Shown here piece by piece: positions 44,789 to 52,689 of a DNA stretch of 64,000 nucleotides. Under the pieces are notes generated by a model. The model ran no database searches and was not told where the DNA came from. It saw only the letters and a list, made by a program, of their open reading frames with translations. The stretch comes from Nocardia blacklockiae (GTDB taxonomy: Bacteria > Actinomycetota > Actinomycetes > Mycobacteriales > Mycobacteriaceae), in assembly GCF_015477355.1 (NCBI RefSeq), contig NZ_JADLRJ010000001.1, forward strand, positions 1 through 64,000, written 5' to 3'. Numbering within the stretch: the stretch's first letter is position 1; each line of letters starts with the position of its first letter. The position numbers and the translations under genes are program-made.

Positions 44789-47313
44789 GGCGCGGCGGCG
44801 CGGTGGGGCTGGTCGTCCGGGCCCTGGCGCGCGCGTGGCGGCACCGGCCGATTCGGCTCGTCGCCGCGCTGGCGGGCGGGGTCGGCGGCGTGGTGATGAC
44901 GGTCGCGGTGCTCACGATTTCGGTCCCGGTGCTCCTGTCGGCGCGTTCCGCGCCGATCGACGCGATCGCCCCGGACGTCGTCGCGGTGTCGGCCAAGGCG
45001 CCGGCCGGGCTGTCGGCCGAGACGCAGGCCCGGCTGAGCGCCGCGACCGGGGCGCTCACGTCGCGAATGTCGCTGGCCAACACCAACCTTCGCGGTCCCG
45101 ACCGGCGGTTCGTGCCGGTCCGGGTGGTCGGCGTGGATGCCGGGCTGCCGAACATGCTGTCCGGCAACGCGTTTCCCCGGGTCGCTCCGCTGGGCACGGG
45201 CGAGGTCTATCTGCCGCGCGCGTGGTCGGCGGCGCAGCACATCGACAAGGGCGACAGCATCGAGATCGCCACGCCGACCGGCGTGCGGGTGTGGCGCGTG
45301 GCCGACCTGATCGACGGCGACCTCGGCAACAGCGGTGCCGCGGCGGTGATGTCGCTGGCCGACCTGGCGAGCGCCTTCGACCGCGGGTCCGCCGTCGACA
45401 TCGTGCTGCTGCGGGCGCCGGGCGGCGCGGCAGACGATCTCGGCGACCGTGCCCGGGCGGCCGCCGCCGACCTCGCCGTGGTCGGCTCGCCGGACCGGAT
45501 CTTCGACAGCTACTCGCGGATCTTTCGCACGCCGCTGCTGCTGATCTGGATGTTCCTGGGGATCGGGGTGCTCACCGGGGCCGTCGTCATCCTGCTGACC
45601 TGGCGGCTGGCGCTGGCCGACGCCCGACCGATGCTCGCGCGCATGCGGCTCGCCGGGGCCCGCACCACAGATCTGCTCGCGGGGTCGGGCCTGGTGCTGG
45701 TCCCGATCATGGTGTGCAGCTACGCGATCGGCGCGGTGCTCGGCCTCGCCACCGGCCACGCTCTGGATTCGATCGGCACGCAGCTGACGAACTTCACCCA
45801 GCAGGCGCTGCGGCCGGGCTCCAACTACCCGATCCCGCTGCTCGGCGGCGCGATGGCCTGCGCGGTGATGTTCGGCGCCGCCTGGTTGTCGGGCCTGTCG
45901 CGGCTGCGGCGCGTGACCGCGATCGATGCCGTCACCGGTCGCGACCGAACACCGTTGCGGGCCGGGGGATTACGAGTCCCGCTCGCGGTGTCGGCGGTGA
46001 GCGTGGTGGCCGCGGCGGCGGCCATCGCCTGGGCCCGCCGGATTTCCGCGCCCACGCTCTCGGCCGTCGTCCACGGATTGGCGGGGCCGCCGCTGATCCT
46101 CGGCGCGGCGCTGCTCGGCGTCGTCCTGCCGGTCGTGGCGGGCGTCGCCGTCCGGACGTGGAGCCGGCGGCCCGGCGGGCTGGTGGTGGGCCGGCAGCTC
46201 CAGGTGCAGTGGCGTCGGAATGCCGCGCTGGCAACGACTTTCGCCATCGCCCTGGTCACCTCCGTCGCGATGTCGGGCGCCTCGCTCAGCATGCGGCACG
46301 AACTCGACGCCTCGATGGCACGATGGACGCGGGCCGACGTCTACGCGCAGGCCGCGCCGATCGGGCAGAACCTGTCCAGCGAGACGTTTCCCGCGAGCCT
46401 GGCCGCCGAGATCCGGGCGGTGCCGGGCGTCACGGCGGTGTACAGCTTCTCGTGGGCCGCGGCGGTCGTCAACGGCAGCCGCTACCAGATCTGGTCGCTG
46501 GCCGGCGACATCGCGGCGGGCACGGCGACCCGCGTGCTGGACGGGCCGGACGACGCGATCGCCCGGTTGACCGGCGACCGCATCGCGGTGGCCTCGAATT
46601 TCGCCCGCACCCAGCACGTGGGAATCGGTGACACGCTGTCGATCCCGACGCTCGACGGCATGCGCTCGGCGACGGTCGTCGCCGTGCTCGACGACGCGGC
46701 CTCCGACGGCGGCGCGATCTTCGTCGGTGACGACCTGTTCCGCCGGGTCGCGGGCGACGTCGGCGTCTACGCCTACGGCGCCACGGCCGCCGCGGAGCAC
46801 CGCGCGGCGGTGACCGCCGAGCTCGAAACGCTGCTCGCCCAGCGCTATCCGCGCGCCGCCGTGCTGGATCGCGACGCCTACCGCGCGGGCGTGAGCTCGA
46901 TGCTCGCGCGGCTGATGAGCTCGTTCGGCGTCTTCTCCTGGGTGATGTACGCGGTCGCCGCCGTGGTCGGGACCACGACGCTGGCGTCGAACATCGACGA
47001 GCGGCGGCGCGGGCTGGCGGTCAGCCGCCTGGTGGGGGCGTCCGGCCGCGCTGAAGGACGGATGCTGGCGGGCGAGGCGTCGATCATCGGCGCGTGCGCC
47101 TGGCTCGTCGCGGCGCCCTGCGGTGTGGCGATGACGGTGGTGATGGTGGGCGCGCAGGCGTTGCAGAGCGGCATCGTCGCGCCGCCGGCGGTGCCGTGGC
47201 CGATGCTGGCCGCTGGCCTTCCCGTCACCCTGCTCACCGTCGCGGCCGCGCTGCGACTCGCGCGCCGATCGGCCGGATCGCTGCCGGTGGCCGCCGTGCT
47301 CGCCGACGAATGA
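44785..47313 (+). CDS. ABC transporter permease with two FtsX domains
   Basis: 842 residues from GTG 44785. The topology is the doubled MacB/FtsX form: a first helix (LVAALAGGVGGVVMTVAVLTISVPVLL), a large outer domain (about 60-235), helices at about 250-275 and 305-330, 375-395, then 430-450, 460-480, a second helix at about 510-530, a second outer domain, and three last helices (around 720-740, 770-795, 805-825). SRLVGASGRAEGRMLAGEASI near the C-terminus is the FtsX hallmark. No periplasmic adaptor gene is present, as usual in actinobacteria. Export of a hydrophobic product is inferred. Confidence 0.9.
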   Translation: MRRGGAVGLVVRALARAWRHRPIRLVAALAGGVGGVVMTVAVLTISVPVLLSARSAPIDAIAPDVVAVSAKAPAGLSAETQARLSAATGALTSRMSLANTNLRGPDRRFVPVRVVGVDAGLPNMLSGNAFPRVAPLGTGEVYLPRAWSAAQHIDKGDSIEIATPTGVRVWRVADLIDGDLGNSGAAAVMSLADLASAFDRGSAVDIVLLRAPGGAADDLGDRARAAAADLAVVGSPDRIFDSYSRIFRTPLLLIWMFLGIGVLTGAVVILLTWRLALADARPMLARMRLAGARTTDLLAGSGLVLVPIMVCSYAIGAVLGLATGHALDSIGTQLTNFTQQALRPGSNYPIPLLGGAMACAVMFGAAWLSGLSRLRRVTAIDAVTGRDRTPLRAGGLRVPLAVSAVSVVAAAAAIAWARRISAPTLSAVVHGLAGPPLILGAALLGVVLPVVAGVAVRTWSRRPGGLVVGRQLQVQWRRNAALATTFAIALVTSVAMSGASLSMRHELDASMARWTRADVYAQAAPIGQNLSSETFPASLAAEIRAVPGVTAVYSFSWAAAVVNGSRYQIWSLAGDIAAGTATRVLDGPDDAIARLTGDRIAVASNFARTQHVGIGDTLSIPTLDGMRSATVVAVLDDAASDGGAIFVGDDLFRRVAGDVGVYAYGATAAAEHRAAVTAELETLLAQRYPRAAVLDRDAYRAGVSSMLARLMSSFGVFSWVMYAVAAVVGTTTLASNIDERRRGLAVSRLVGASGRAEGRMLAGEASIIGACAWLVAAPCGVAMTVVMVGAQALQSGIVAPPAVPWPMLAAGLPVTLLTVAAALRLARRSAGSLPVAAVLADE

Positions 47314-47346
47314 ATCGAAACCTGTGCTGCCCGTGGAGGATCAAAA

Positions 47347-48948
47347 ATGCCCAAGCCCAAGAATATCGGTGCGATGCTCGACTGGCACGCGGACAAACGC
47401 GCGCAAACGGTGTTCCACCTGGATCGTCCCTTCGACATCGCCCCCTGGGACGGCACCGTCTTCGACGGCGCGGCCGCGGCGCGGCTGGTGCACGACGCGG
47501 CGGCGTGGCTGTACGCGGCGGGGGCGCGGCCCGGTGCCCGGGTGGCCATCGTGAAGGACAACCACTACGACATCCTCCTGCTCGCCGCCGCGGCGGCCCG
47601 GATCGGCGCGGTGCCCGCCCTGCTCTCCGCGGCCGCTCCGCCGGAGACGTTGCGGCACTTGGTCGCCGAGGTGGAGCCGACGGTCACGGTCGCGTCGGCC
47701 GCGTCCTATCGGGCCCTCGCGGACCCGGGCCGGGAGGGCTCGGAACTCGGCCGGGTCGTCGTCACGGGGGCGGGAACCGAAGAGATCGACGATGTGCTGC
47801 GATTCGAGGACCTGCACGGCGCGCCGCCCGCGCCGGTGCGGATGCGCGGCGACGACGAGGCCGCGATCGTCTGCCACACCTCCGGCACCACCGGCCTGCC
47901 GAAATTGGTGGTGCACTCCACGCAGAGCCTGCACGACGCGAACCGGCTGGACTCCCTGCGGTCCCCGGTCCTCGCCAGCGGCCGCCGCGACGTGTTCGGG
48001 TCGGCGATCTCCTTCGTCCACGCGCGCGCCACCGGAACCTTCGGCGCCCAGTTGGTACACCCGCCGTCGAAGCTGGTCGTCCTCTCCGATCCGGGGATCG
48101 AGAACGTCACGCGCGTCCTGTCGAACTACCGGGTGACGATGCTCGAGGCATCCCCGAACGTCTTCCTGCACTGGCAGCCGCTGACCCGGTCGAACCCGGG
48201 GCTGTTCGAGCGAATCCGGCTGTACTTCAACACCTTCGACCTCATCCACCCCTCCACCGTCCGCGCTTTCCTCGACGCCTCGCGGCGCCGCTTCCCGCTG
48301 TGGCTGCAAGGCTGGGGGCAGAGCGAGACCGGACCGCTCACCGCCGCCGTCTACAACCGGACGCGAGTCAAGCGGCTGCGCAACAGATCCACCGTGACCA
48401 GCGACGTCGGCTGGACCGTGCCCGGCTTCAGCCGCGTCCGCGTCGTCGATCCGGTGACCGGCGCCCGGCGACGGCCGGGAAAGCCCGGCCTGCTGCTGTC
48501 CGCCGGCCGCGGCCGCTGCATCGGGTACCTGGGTGAGCAGGAGCGTTTCGCGGAAAAGCTGTCCGGAAAGTGGTGGAACACCGGCGATCTCGGGTATCGA
48601 GACCTGCTCGGCCGTGTCCGGCTGCTCGACCGCGAGGTCGACATGATCCCGGGACTGAGCGGCATCGAGATCGAGAGCACACTGCTCGACCGGCTTCCGG
48701 ACGCCACCGAAGTGGTCGTGCTCGGCGCTCCCGGCCGGCTGCCGGTGCCGATCCTGTGTCTGCCCGAGGCGACGATCGACCCCGATCGGTGGGCGCGCGC
48801 GACGGCCGGGCTGCCGACTCTCGACAGCCCGATCATCCTGCCCTGGAACGACATACCGCGGACCTCGACGTGGAAGGTGCGGCGACCCGAACTGCGGGAG
48901 CTGACGCTGGGATCCAGCGAGACCTTCGGAACCGGCCGCTGGACCTGA
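47347..48948 (+). CDS. acyl-adenylating enzyme (ANL superfamily ligase)
   Basis: 533 residues, ATG with GGAGG about 8 nt upstream. AMP-binding motifs: CHTSGTTGLPKL (A3), LQGWGQSETGPLTA (A5), WWNTGDLGYRD (A7), and IPRTSTWKVRR with the catalytic lysine (A10). It activates a carboxylic acid as acyl-AMP and probably passes it to CoA or a carrier; no carrier protein gene is seen. The acid may be a MenD-like product or a benzoate; in menaquinone synthesis the matching step is MenE (o-succinylbenzoyl-CoA ligase), but the sequence is too general to decide. Its 34-base distance from the permease and the 10-base gap to the next gene put it in the operon. Confidence 0.85.
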   Translation: MPKPKNIGAMLDWHADKRAQTVFHLDRPFDIAPWDGTVFDGAAAARLVHDAAAWLYAAGARPGARVAIVKDNHYDILLLAAAAARIGAVPALLSAAAPPETLRHLVAEVEPTVTVASAASYRALADPGREGSELGRVVVTGAGTEEIDDVLRFEDLHGAPPAPVRMRGDDEAAIVCHTSGTTGLPKLVVHSTQSLHDANRLDSLRSPVLASGRRDVFGSAISFVHARATGTFGAQLVHPPSKLVVLSDPGIENVTRVLSNYRVTMLEASPNVFLHWQPLTRSNPGLFERIRLYFNTFDLIHPSTVRAFLDASRRRFPLWLQGWGQSETGPLTAAVYNRTRVKRLRNRSTVTSDVGWTVPGFSRVRVVDPVTGARRRPGKPGLLLSAGRGRCIGYLGEQERFAEKLSGKWWNTGDLGYRDLLGRVRLLDREVDMIPGLSGIEIESTLLDRLPDATEVVVLGAPGRLPVPILCLPEATIDPDRWARATAGLPTLDSPIILPWNDIPRTSTWKVRRPELRELTLGSSETFGTGRWT

Positions 48949-48958
48949 AGGGAATGCC

Positions 48959-50137
48959 ATGCCTGTCCTCGATACGACTGTGACCGCGGCGAGCGGGGCG
49001 ACACTGCGCACCGCCGACGGACGGACGGTGATCGACTTCGCGTCGGGCTCGTTCGGATATCAGCACGCCGGCGTCCTGGACGCGGTCTCCGCACAGCTGC
49101 GCGTGCTGCCGCAATCCACCCGCATGTTCCTGAACCGGCCGCTGGCGCGGCTGGTCACCGCCGTCGCCGCCGCCACGCCGGGCCCGCTGTCGGTCACCTA
49201 TCCCTGCAACTCCGCCACCGAGGGCGTGGAGGGCGCCCTGAAGCTGGCGCTGGGATATCACCGCCGCGCCCGCCGCACGGGATTGGTCGCGACACTCGGT
49301 TCGTACCACGGCACTACGCGCGGCGCGCTGCGGGTGTCCCGGCTCGACGCCGCGGCGGCCGCGGCGGAGCCCGGCGCGCCGATCGACGTCGGTTTCGTCG
49401 CCTTCGGTGACGCACCGGCCATGCGCCGCGCGGTCGCGGCCCGCCGCCCCGCCGCGGTGGTGCTCGAACCGATCGCGTGCGGGGCGGGCGTCGCGATACC
49501 GCCGCCGGGCTATTACACCGCGGTCCGGGAGATCTGCGACGAATTCGGCGCGCTGCTGATCGTGAACGAGACCGTCACCGGCCTGGGACGCACCGGCCGT
49601 CCCTTCGCGATGGACGCCGAACGCGTCGCCCCCGACATCCTCGTGCTCGGAGCGGCATTGGGAGGCAACGTGATTCCGGTCGGCGCCTACGTGACGACCG
49701 AGGAGATCAACGGTCGGGTGTACGGCCGGCGCGGTCCCTGGCTGCACGGCAGTGCCACCGGCGGCAGCCCGATCGCGTGCGCGGCGGCCACCGCCGTGCT
49801 CACCGCCATGACCGACGACGGGCTGCCGGAACGCTGCCGTGCTGTGGGCGGCGCCGTCCTGGCCGGGCTGCGGCAGCTGCGCTCCGACCACCCGCGTCTG
49901 GTCACCGATGTCGCCGGTGTGGGCCAGCTGGCCGCGGTGCGCCTGCGCGACGCGGCCGCGGCACGCGCGGTGGCGCGGCACGCGCTCGACTGCGGTGTCA
50001 TCCTGTGGCAGGGCGGCGTCGAGCGGGGATTCCTCGGTATCCGGCCGCCCCTGCTGTGTACCGCGGAGGAGGCCGAACAGGGACACGGCTGCCTGCAGAA
50101 GGCGCTCGCCGCCGCGGCGGAGGAGTCGGCCGCATGA
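48959..50137 (+). CDS. class III aminotransferase-fold protein lacking the catalytic lysine
   Basis: 392 residues with a full class III aminotransferase (fold type I) sequence: FASGSFGYQHAGVLDAV, YPCNSATEGVEGALKLA, GSYHGTT, VVLEPIACGAGVAIPPPGYYTAV and GSATGGSPIACAAATAVL. The PLP-lysine motif, normally PDI-x-x-x-x-K-A-x-x-x-G, reads PDILVLGAALGG with Ala at 232, and the aspartate of DEVQTG that holds the pyridine nitrogen is Asn203 (VNETVTG). It therefore cannot form the normal internal aldimine. Start ATG has GAAGGGA upstream; it overlaps the next gene (ATGA, 50134-50137), which encodes an intact relative. Best explanation is a non-catalytic partner in a heterodimer. Confidence 0.9.
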   Translation: MPVLDTTVTAASGATLRTADGRTVIDFASGSFGYQHAGVLDAVSAQLRVLPQSTRMFLNRPLARLVTAVAAATPGPLSVTYPCNSATEGVEGALKLALGYHRRARRTGLVATLGSYHGTTRGALRVSRLDAAAAAAEPGAPIDVGFVAFGDAPAMRRAVAARRPAAVVLEPIACGAGVAIPPPGYYTAVREICDEFGALLIVNETVTGLGRTGRPFAMDAERVAPDILVLGAALGGNVIPVGAYVTTEEINGRVYGRRGPWLHGSATGGSPIACAAATAVLTAMTDDGLPERCRAVGGAVLAGLRQLRSDHPRLVTDVAGVGQLAAVRLRDAAAARAVARHALDCGVILWQGGVERGFLGIRPPLLCTAEEAEQGHGCLQKALAAAAEESAA

Positions 50138-51558
50138 ACCGGGACACGACGAACCCGCGGCAGTCGCTGTTGGAAAGATATCAGCGCCACTACAATCCGC
50201 CGCTTGCCATCATGCTGCGGGCGGGACGCTGTCCCCTCGAGGAGACGGCGCAGGGGCACTACATCGTCGATGAGCGCGGCCACCGCTATCTCGACTTCTC
50301 GGCCGGCTACGGCGTTTTCGGGCTCGGCCATCTGGATCCGGACGTGCAGCGCGCGGCGCAGCGGCAGCTCGCCGCCCTGGCGGCGGTCCCGCCCGCGACG
50401 CGCACCGAGGCTCGAGATCGCCTGCGAGACTTGCTGGCCCGGCTGGCGCCCGGCGACCTCGACCGGGTCGTGCTGACCGGCAGCGGGTCGGAGTCCACCG
50501 AGGTCGCACAGCGCATCGCGGGGCTGGCCCGCCCGGACCGGACCGCGACGGTCGCCGTGACGACCGGCTACCACGGCAAGACCCTGGGCGCGATGGCGGT
50601 GCTCGGCCAGCGGCACCTCACCGACCCGTTCCTCGACGCCGACGCGAGCACGCGCTTCGTACCCTTCGGCGACCTGGCGGCCATCGACGCGGCGATCGAT
50701 GCCGATGTCGCGGCCGTCTATCTGGAACCGGTCGTCGGCGGCGGGTACGTGACCGTGCCGCCGCCGGGTTATCTCGCCGCCGTGGCGCGGCTGTGCGCCG
50801 AACGTGGCGCGCTGCTCGTGGTCGACGAGGTACAGACCGGATTCGGGCGCACCGGCACGATGTTCGGGGTGGACCACGACGCGGTGGTCCCCGACATCCT
50901 GCTGGTGTCCAAGGCGATGTCGGGCGGCCACGTCCCGATGTCGGCGGTCCTCGTGCGCGCTCGGGTCTATGCCGAGGCGTGCGGAAACGCCGGTGGCGCA
51001 TTGCCTTTCGACACCGAGATGGGGACCTCGCCGCTGGCGTGCGCCGCCGCGACGGCGGCGATCGAGAAGATCGTGCGGGAGGATCTGCCGGGCAATGCCG
51101 CACGGCTGGGCCCGTATCTGCTGACGCGGCTGCGCGCGGTCGCCGGGAAGTACCCGAAACTCGTCCGCGAGGTCGACGGGCGCGGGCTCATGGTGGGCGT
51201 GAAGGTCGCCAATCCCCTGGTGGAGCAGGCGATCTGGTTGCAGATGATCCGGCACGGCGTCATGACCGGCATCTCGATGAACACCGTCGCCCGGAATCCG
51301 GCACTGCGGATCTTCCCGCCGCTCACGGTGGGCGTCGACGAGATCGACGTGACGGTCGAGGCACTGGACGCCTCGCTGACCGAGCTGTCGAGGTATCCCG
51401 CGATCTGCTACCGGGCGCTCAACCACCTCATGCGCGTCCAGTATCACCTGCCGCAGTGGTTCCTGACCTACGGAGCCGACGTCCTGACCTCGCGGCGGAC
51501 GGTGTTGCGCGCGCGTCCGCCGGCGCCGCGCTCGCCGGTCGCCTACGTGACCGACTGA
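50134..51558 (+). CDS. class III aminotransferase, catalytically intact
   Basis: 474 residues. PLP-site residues are present: Asp231 in VVDEVQTGFGRTG and Lys260 in PDILLVSKAMSGGHVPMS; GYHGK at 146-150 and YLEPVVGGGYVTVPPPGY also fit. The last 60 residues, after EALDASLTELSR, are an unusual extension (YPAICYRALNHLMRVQYHLPQWFL...). Family members transfer amino groups to or from omega or 2-oxo positions, usually with glutamate or alanine. Here it is coupled by ATGA overlap to the lysine-less relative. The acceptor may be a cyclic ketone made by the ICS/MenD-like pair, but that is inference. Confidence 0.9.
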   Translation: MNRDTTNPRQSLLERYQRHYNPPLAIMLRAGRCPLEETAQGHYIVDERGHRYLDFSAGYGVFGLGHLDPDVQRAAQRQLAALAAVPPATRTEARDRLRDLLARLAPGDLDRVVLTGSGSESTEVAQRIAGLARPDRTATVAVTTGYHGKTLGAMAVLGQRHLTDPFLDADASTRFVPFGDLAAIDAAIDADVAAVYLEPVVGGGYVTVPPPGYLAAVARLCAERGALLVVDEVQTGFGRTGTMFGVDHDAVVPDILLVSKAMSGGHVPMSAVLVRARVYAEACGNAGGALPFDTEMGTSPLACAAATAAIEKIVREDLPGNAARLGPYLLTRLRAVAGKYPKLVREVDGRGLMVGVKVANPLVEQAIWLQMIRHGVMTGISMNTVARNPALRIFPPLTVGVDEIDVTVEALDASLTELSRYPAICYRALNHLMRVQYHLPQWFLTYGADVLTSRRTVLRARPPAPRSPVAYVTD

Positions 51559-51585
51559 GGCCGTGACAACGGAAAGGGGCCGGGT

Positions 51586-52689
51586 ATGAGGCATTTCCGG
51601 TTGGCCCGCGGCGTCCACGTGATCCGGGCGGGCGGCGCGGCGGCCGCGTTCACCTCGGCCGCGCGCGCCGCGCGGGCGGTACGTGACGGCGATGTCGACG
51701 TGCTGGTCGGGGCGATCCCGTTCGACGCCGACGAGCCCGCGGCGCTGGTACGGCCCGCGTGGATCCACCGCCGCACCGCGGCGGCGCACGTCCCGGCGCG
51801 ACTGCCGCGCATCGTGTCGACGAAAGACGTTCCGGGACAGGCGGAATACCTGGGCCGGCTGGACCGGGTTCTCGCGCTGCTGCGGCGCGGCGAGGTGCTG
51901 AAGGTCGTGCTCAGCCGCGCCGTGGAGTGCCGCTGGGACCGGCCGGTGGATCCGCTGGCCGTCCTGGGGCACCTGATGGCGCGCAACCCGCGGGCCAACG
52001 GTTTCGCCGTCGACGTATCGATGGCCGACAGCGGGCTGGGGACGCTGGTGGGGGCGAGCCCGGAGCTCCTGGTGTCGAAACGCGGCCGCGCGCTGACGCT
52101 GGGCCCGCTGGCCGGCACCGCGCCGCGGCACCCCGACGAGGATCTCGACCGCCTGGCGCGCGAGCGGCTGCTGGCCTCGGACAAGGATCTGCGCGAGCAC
52201 GCCTTCGTGGTCGAGGGGATTCGGCGGTGTCTCGCCCCGATCTGCGCCGAGCTGTCGATACCGGAGCGGCCGAAAGTGTTCGCCACACCGGATGTCTGGC
52301 ATCTCGGCACACCCATCACCGGGGTGCTCCGCGATCCGGACGCGACCGCGCTCGACGTCGCGCTGCTGTTGCACCCGACGCCCGCGGTGTGCGGCACGCC
52401 GACCGACCGCGCCCGCGGGATCATTCGCTCCCTCGACGGCCGCCGCGGCTTCTACGGCGGCACCGTCGGCTGGTGTGACAGCGCGGGCGACGGCGACTGG
52501 ATCGTGACCATCCGGTGCCTGCAACTGAGCGCCGGCGAGACCGAGGGCCGCCTGTACGCGGGCGGCGGCATCATCGCCACATCCGACGCCGCGGCCGAAT
52601 TCGACGAGACCACAGCGAAACTGCGGACGCTGCTGCGGGTTCTCGACGTGCCCGCCGCGCAGCTCGCCGCGGGCGGACCGCCGACATGA
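51586..52689 (+). CDS. isochorismate synthase (EntC/DhbC type)
   Basis: 367 residues, ATG with GGAAAGGGG upstream. Chorismate-binding enzyme motifs: LVGASPELLVSKRGRALTLGPLAGTAPR, LASDKDLREHAFVVEGI, DVWHLGTPITGVL, LLHPTPAVCGTP and FYGGTVGWCDSAGDGDWIVTIRCL. The set, including the lysine of LKVVLSR, is that of isochorismate synthases, Mg-dependent. Isochorismate feeds menaquinone, salicylate or 2,3-dihydroxybenzoate. Its stop overlaps the start of the MenD-like gene (ATGA), so the two steps are coupled. No isochorismatase or salicylate lyase motif is seen in the window. Confidence 0.93.
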   Translation: MRHFRLARGVHVIRAGGAAAAFTSAARAARAVRDGDVDVLVGAIPFDADEPAALVRPAWIHRRTAAAHVPARLPRIVSTKDVPGQAEYLGRLDRVLALLRRGEVLKVVLSRAVECRWDRPVDPLAVLGHLMARNPRANGFAVDVSMADSGLGTLVGASPELLVSKRGRALTLGPLAGTAPRHPDEDLDRLARERLLASDKDLREHAFVVEGIRRCLAPICAELSIPERPKVFATPDVWHLGTPITGVLRDPDATALDVALLLHPTPAVCGTPTDRARGIIRSLDGRRGFYGGTVGWCDSAGDGDWIVTIRCLQLSAGETEGRLYAGGGIIATSDAAAEFDETTAKLRTLLRVLDVPAAQLAAGGPPT

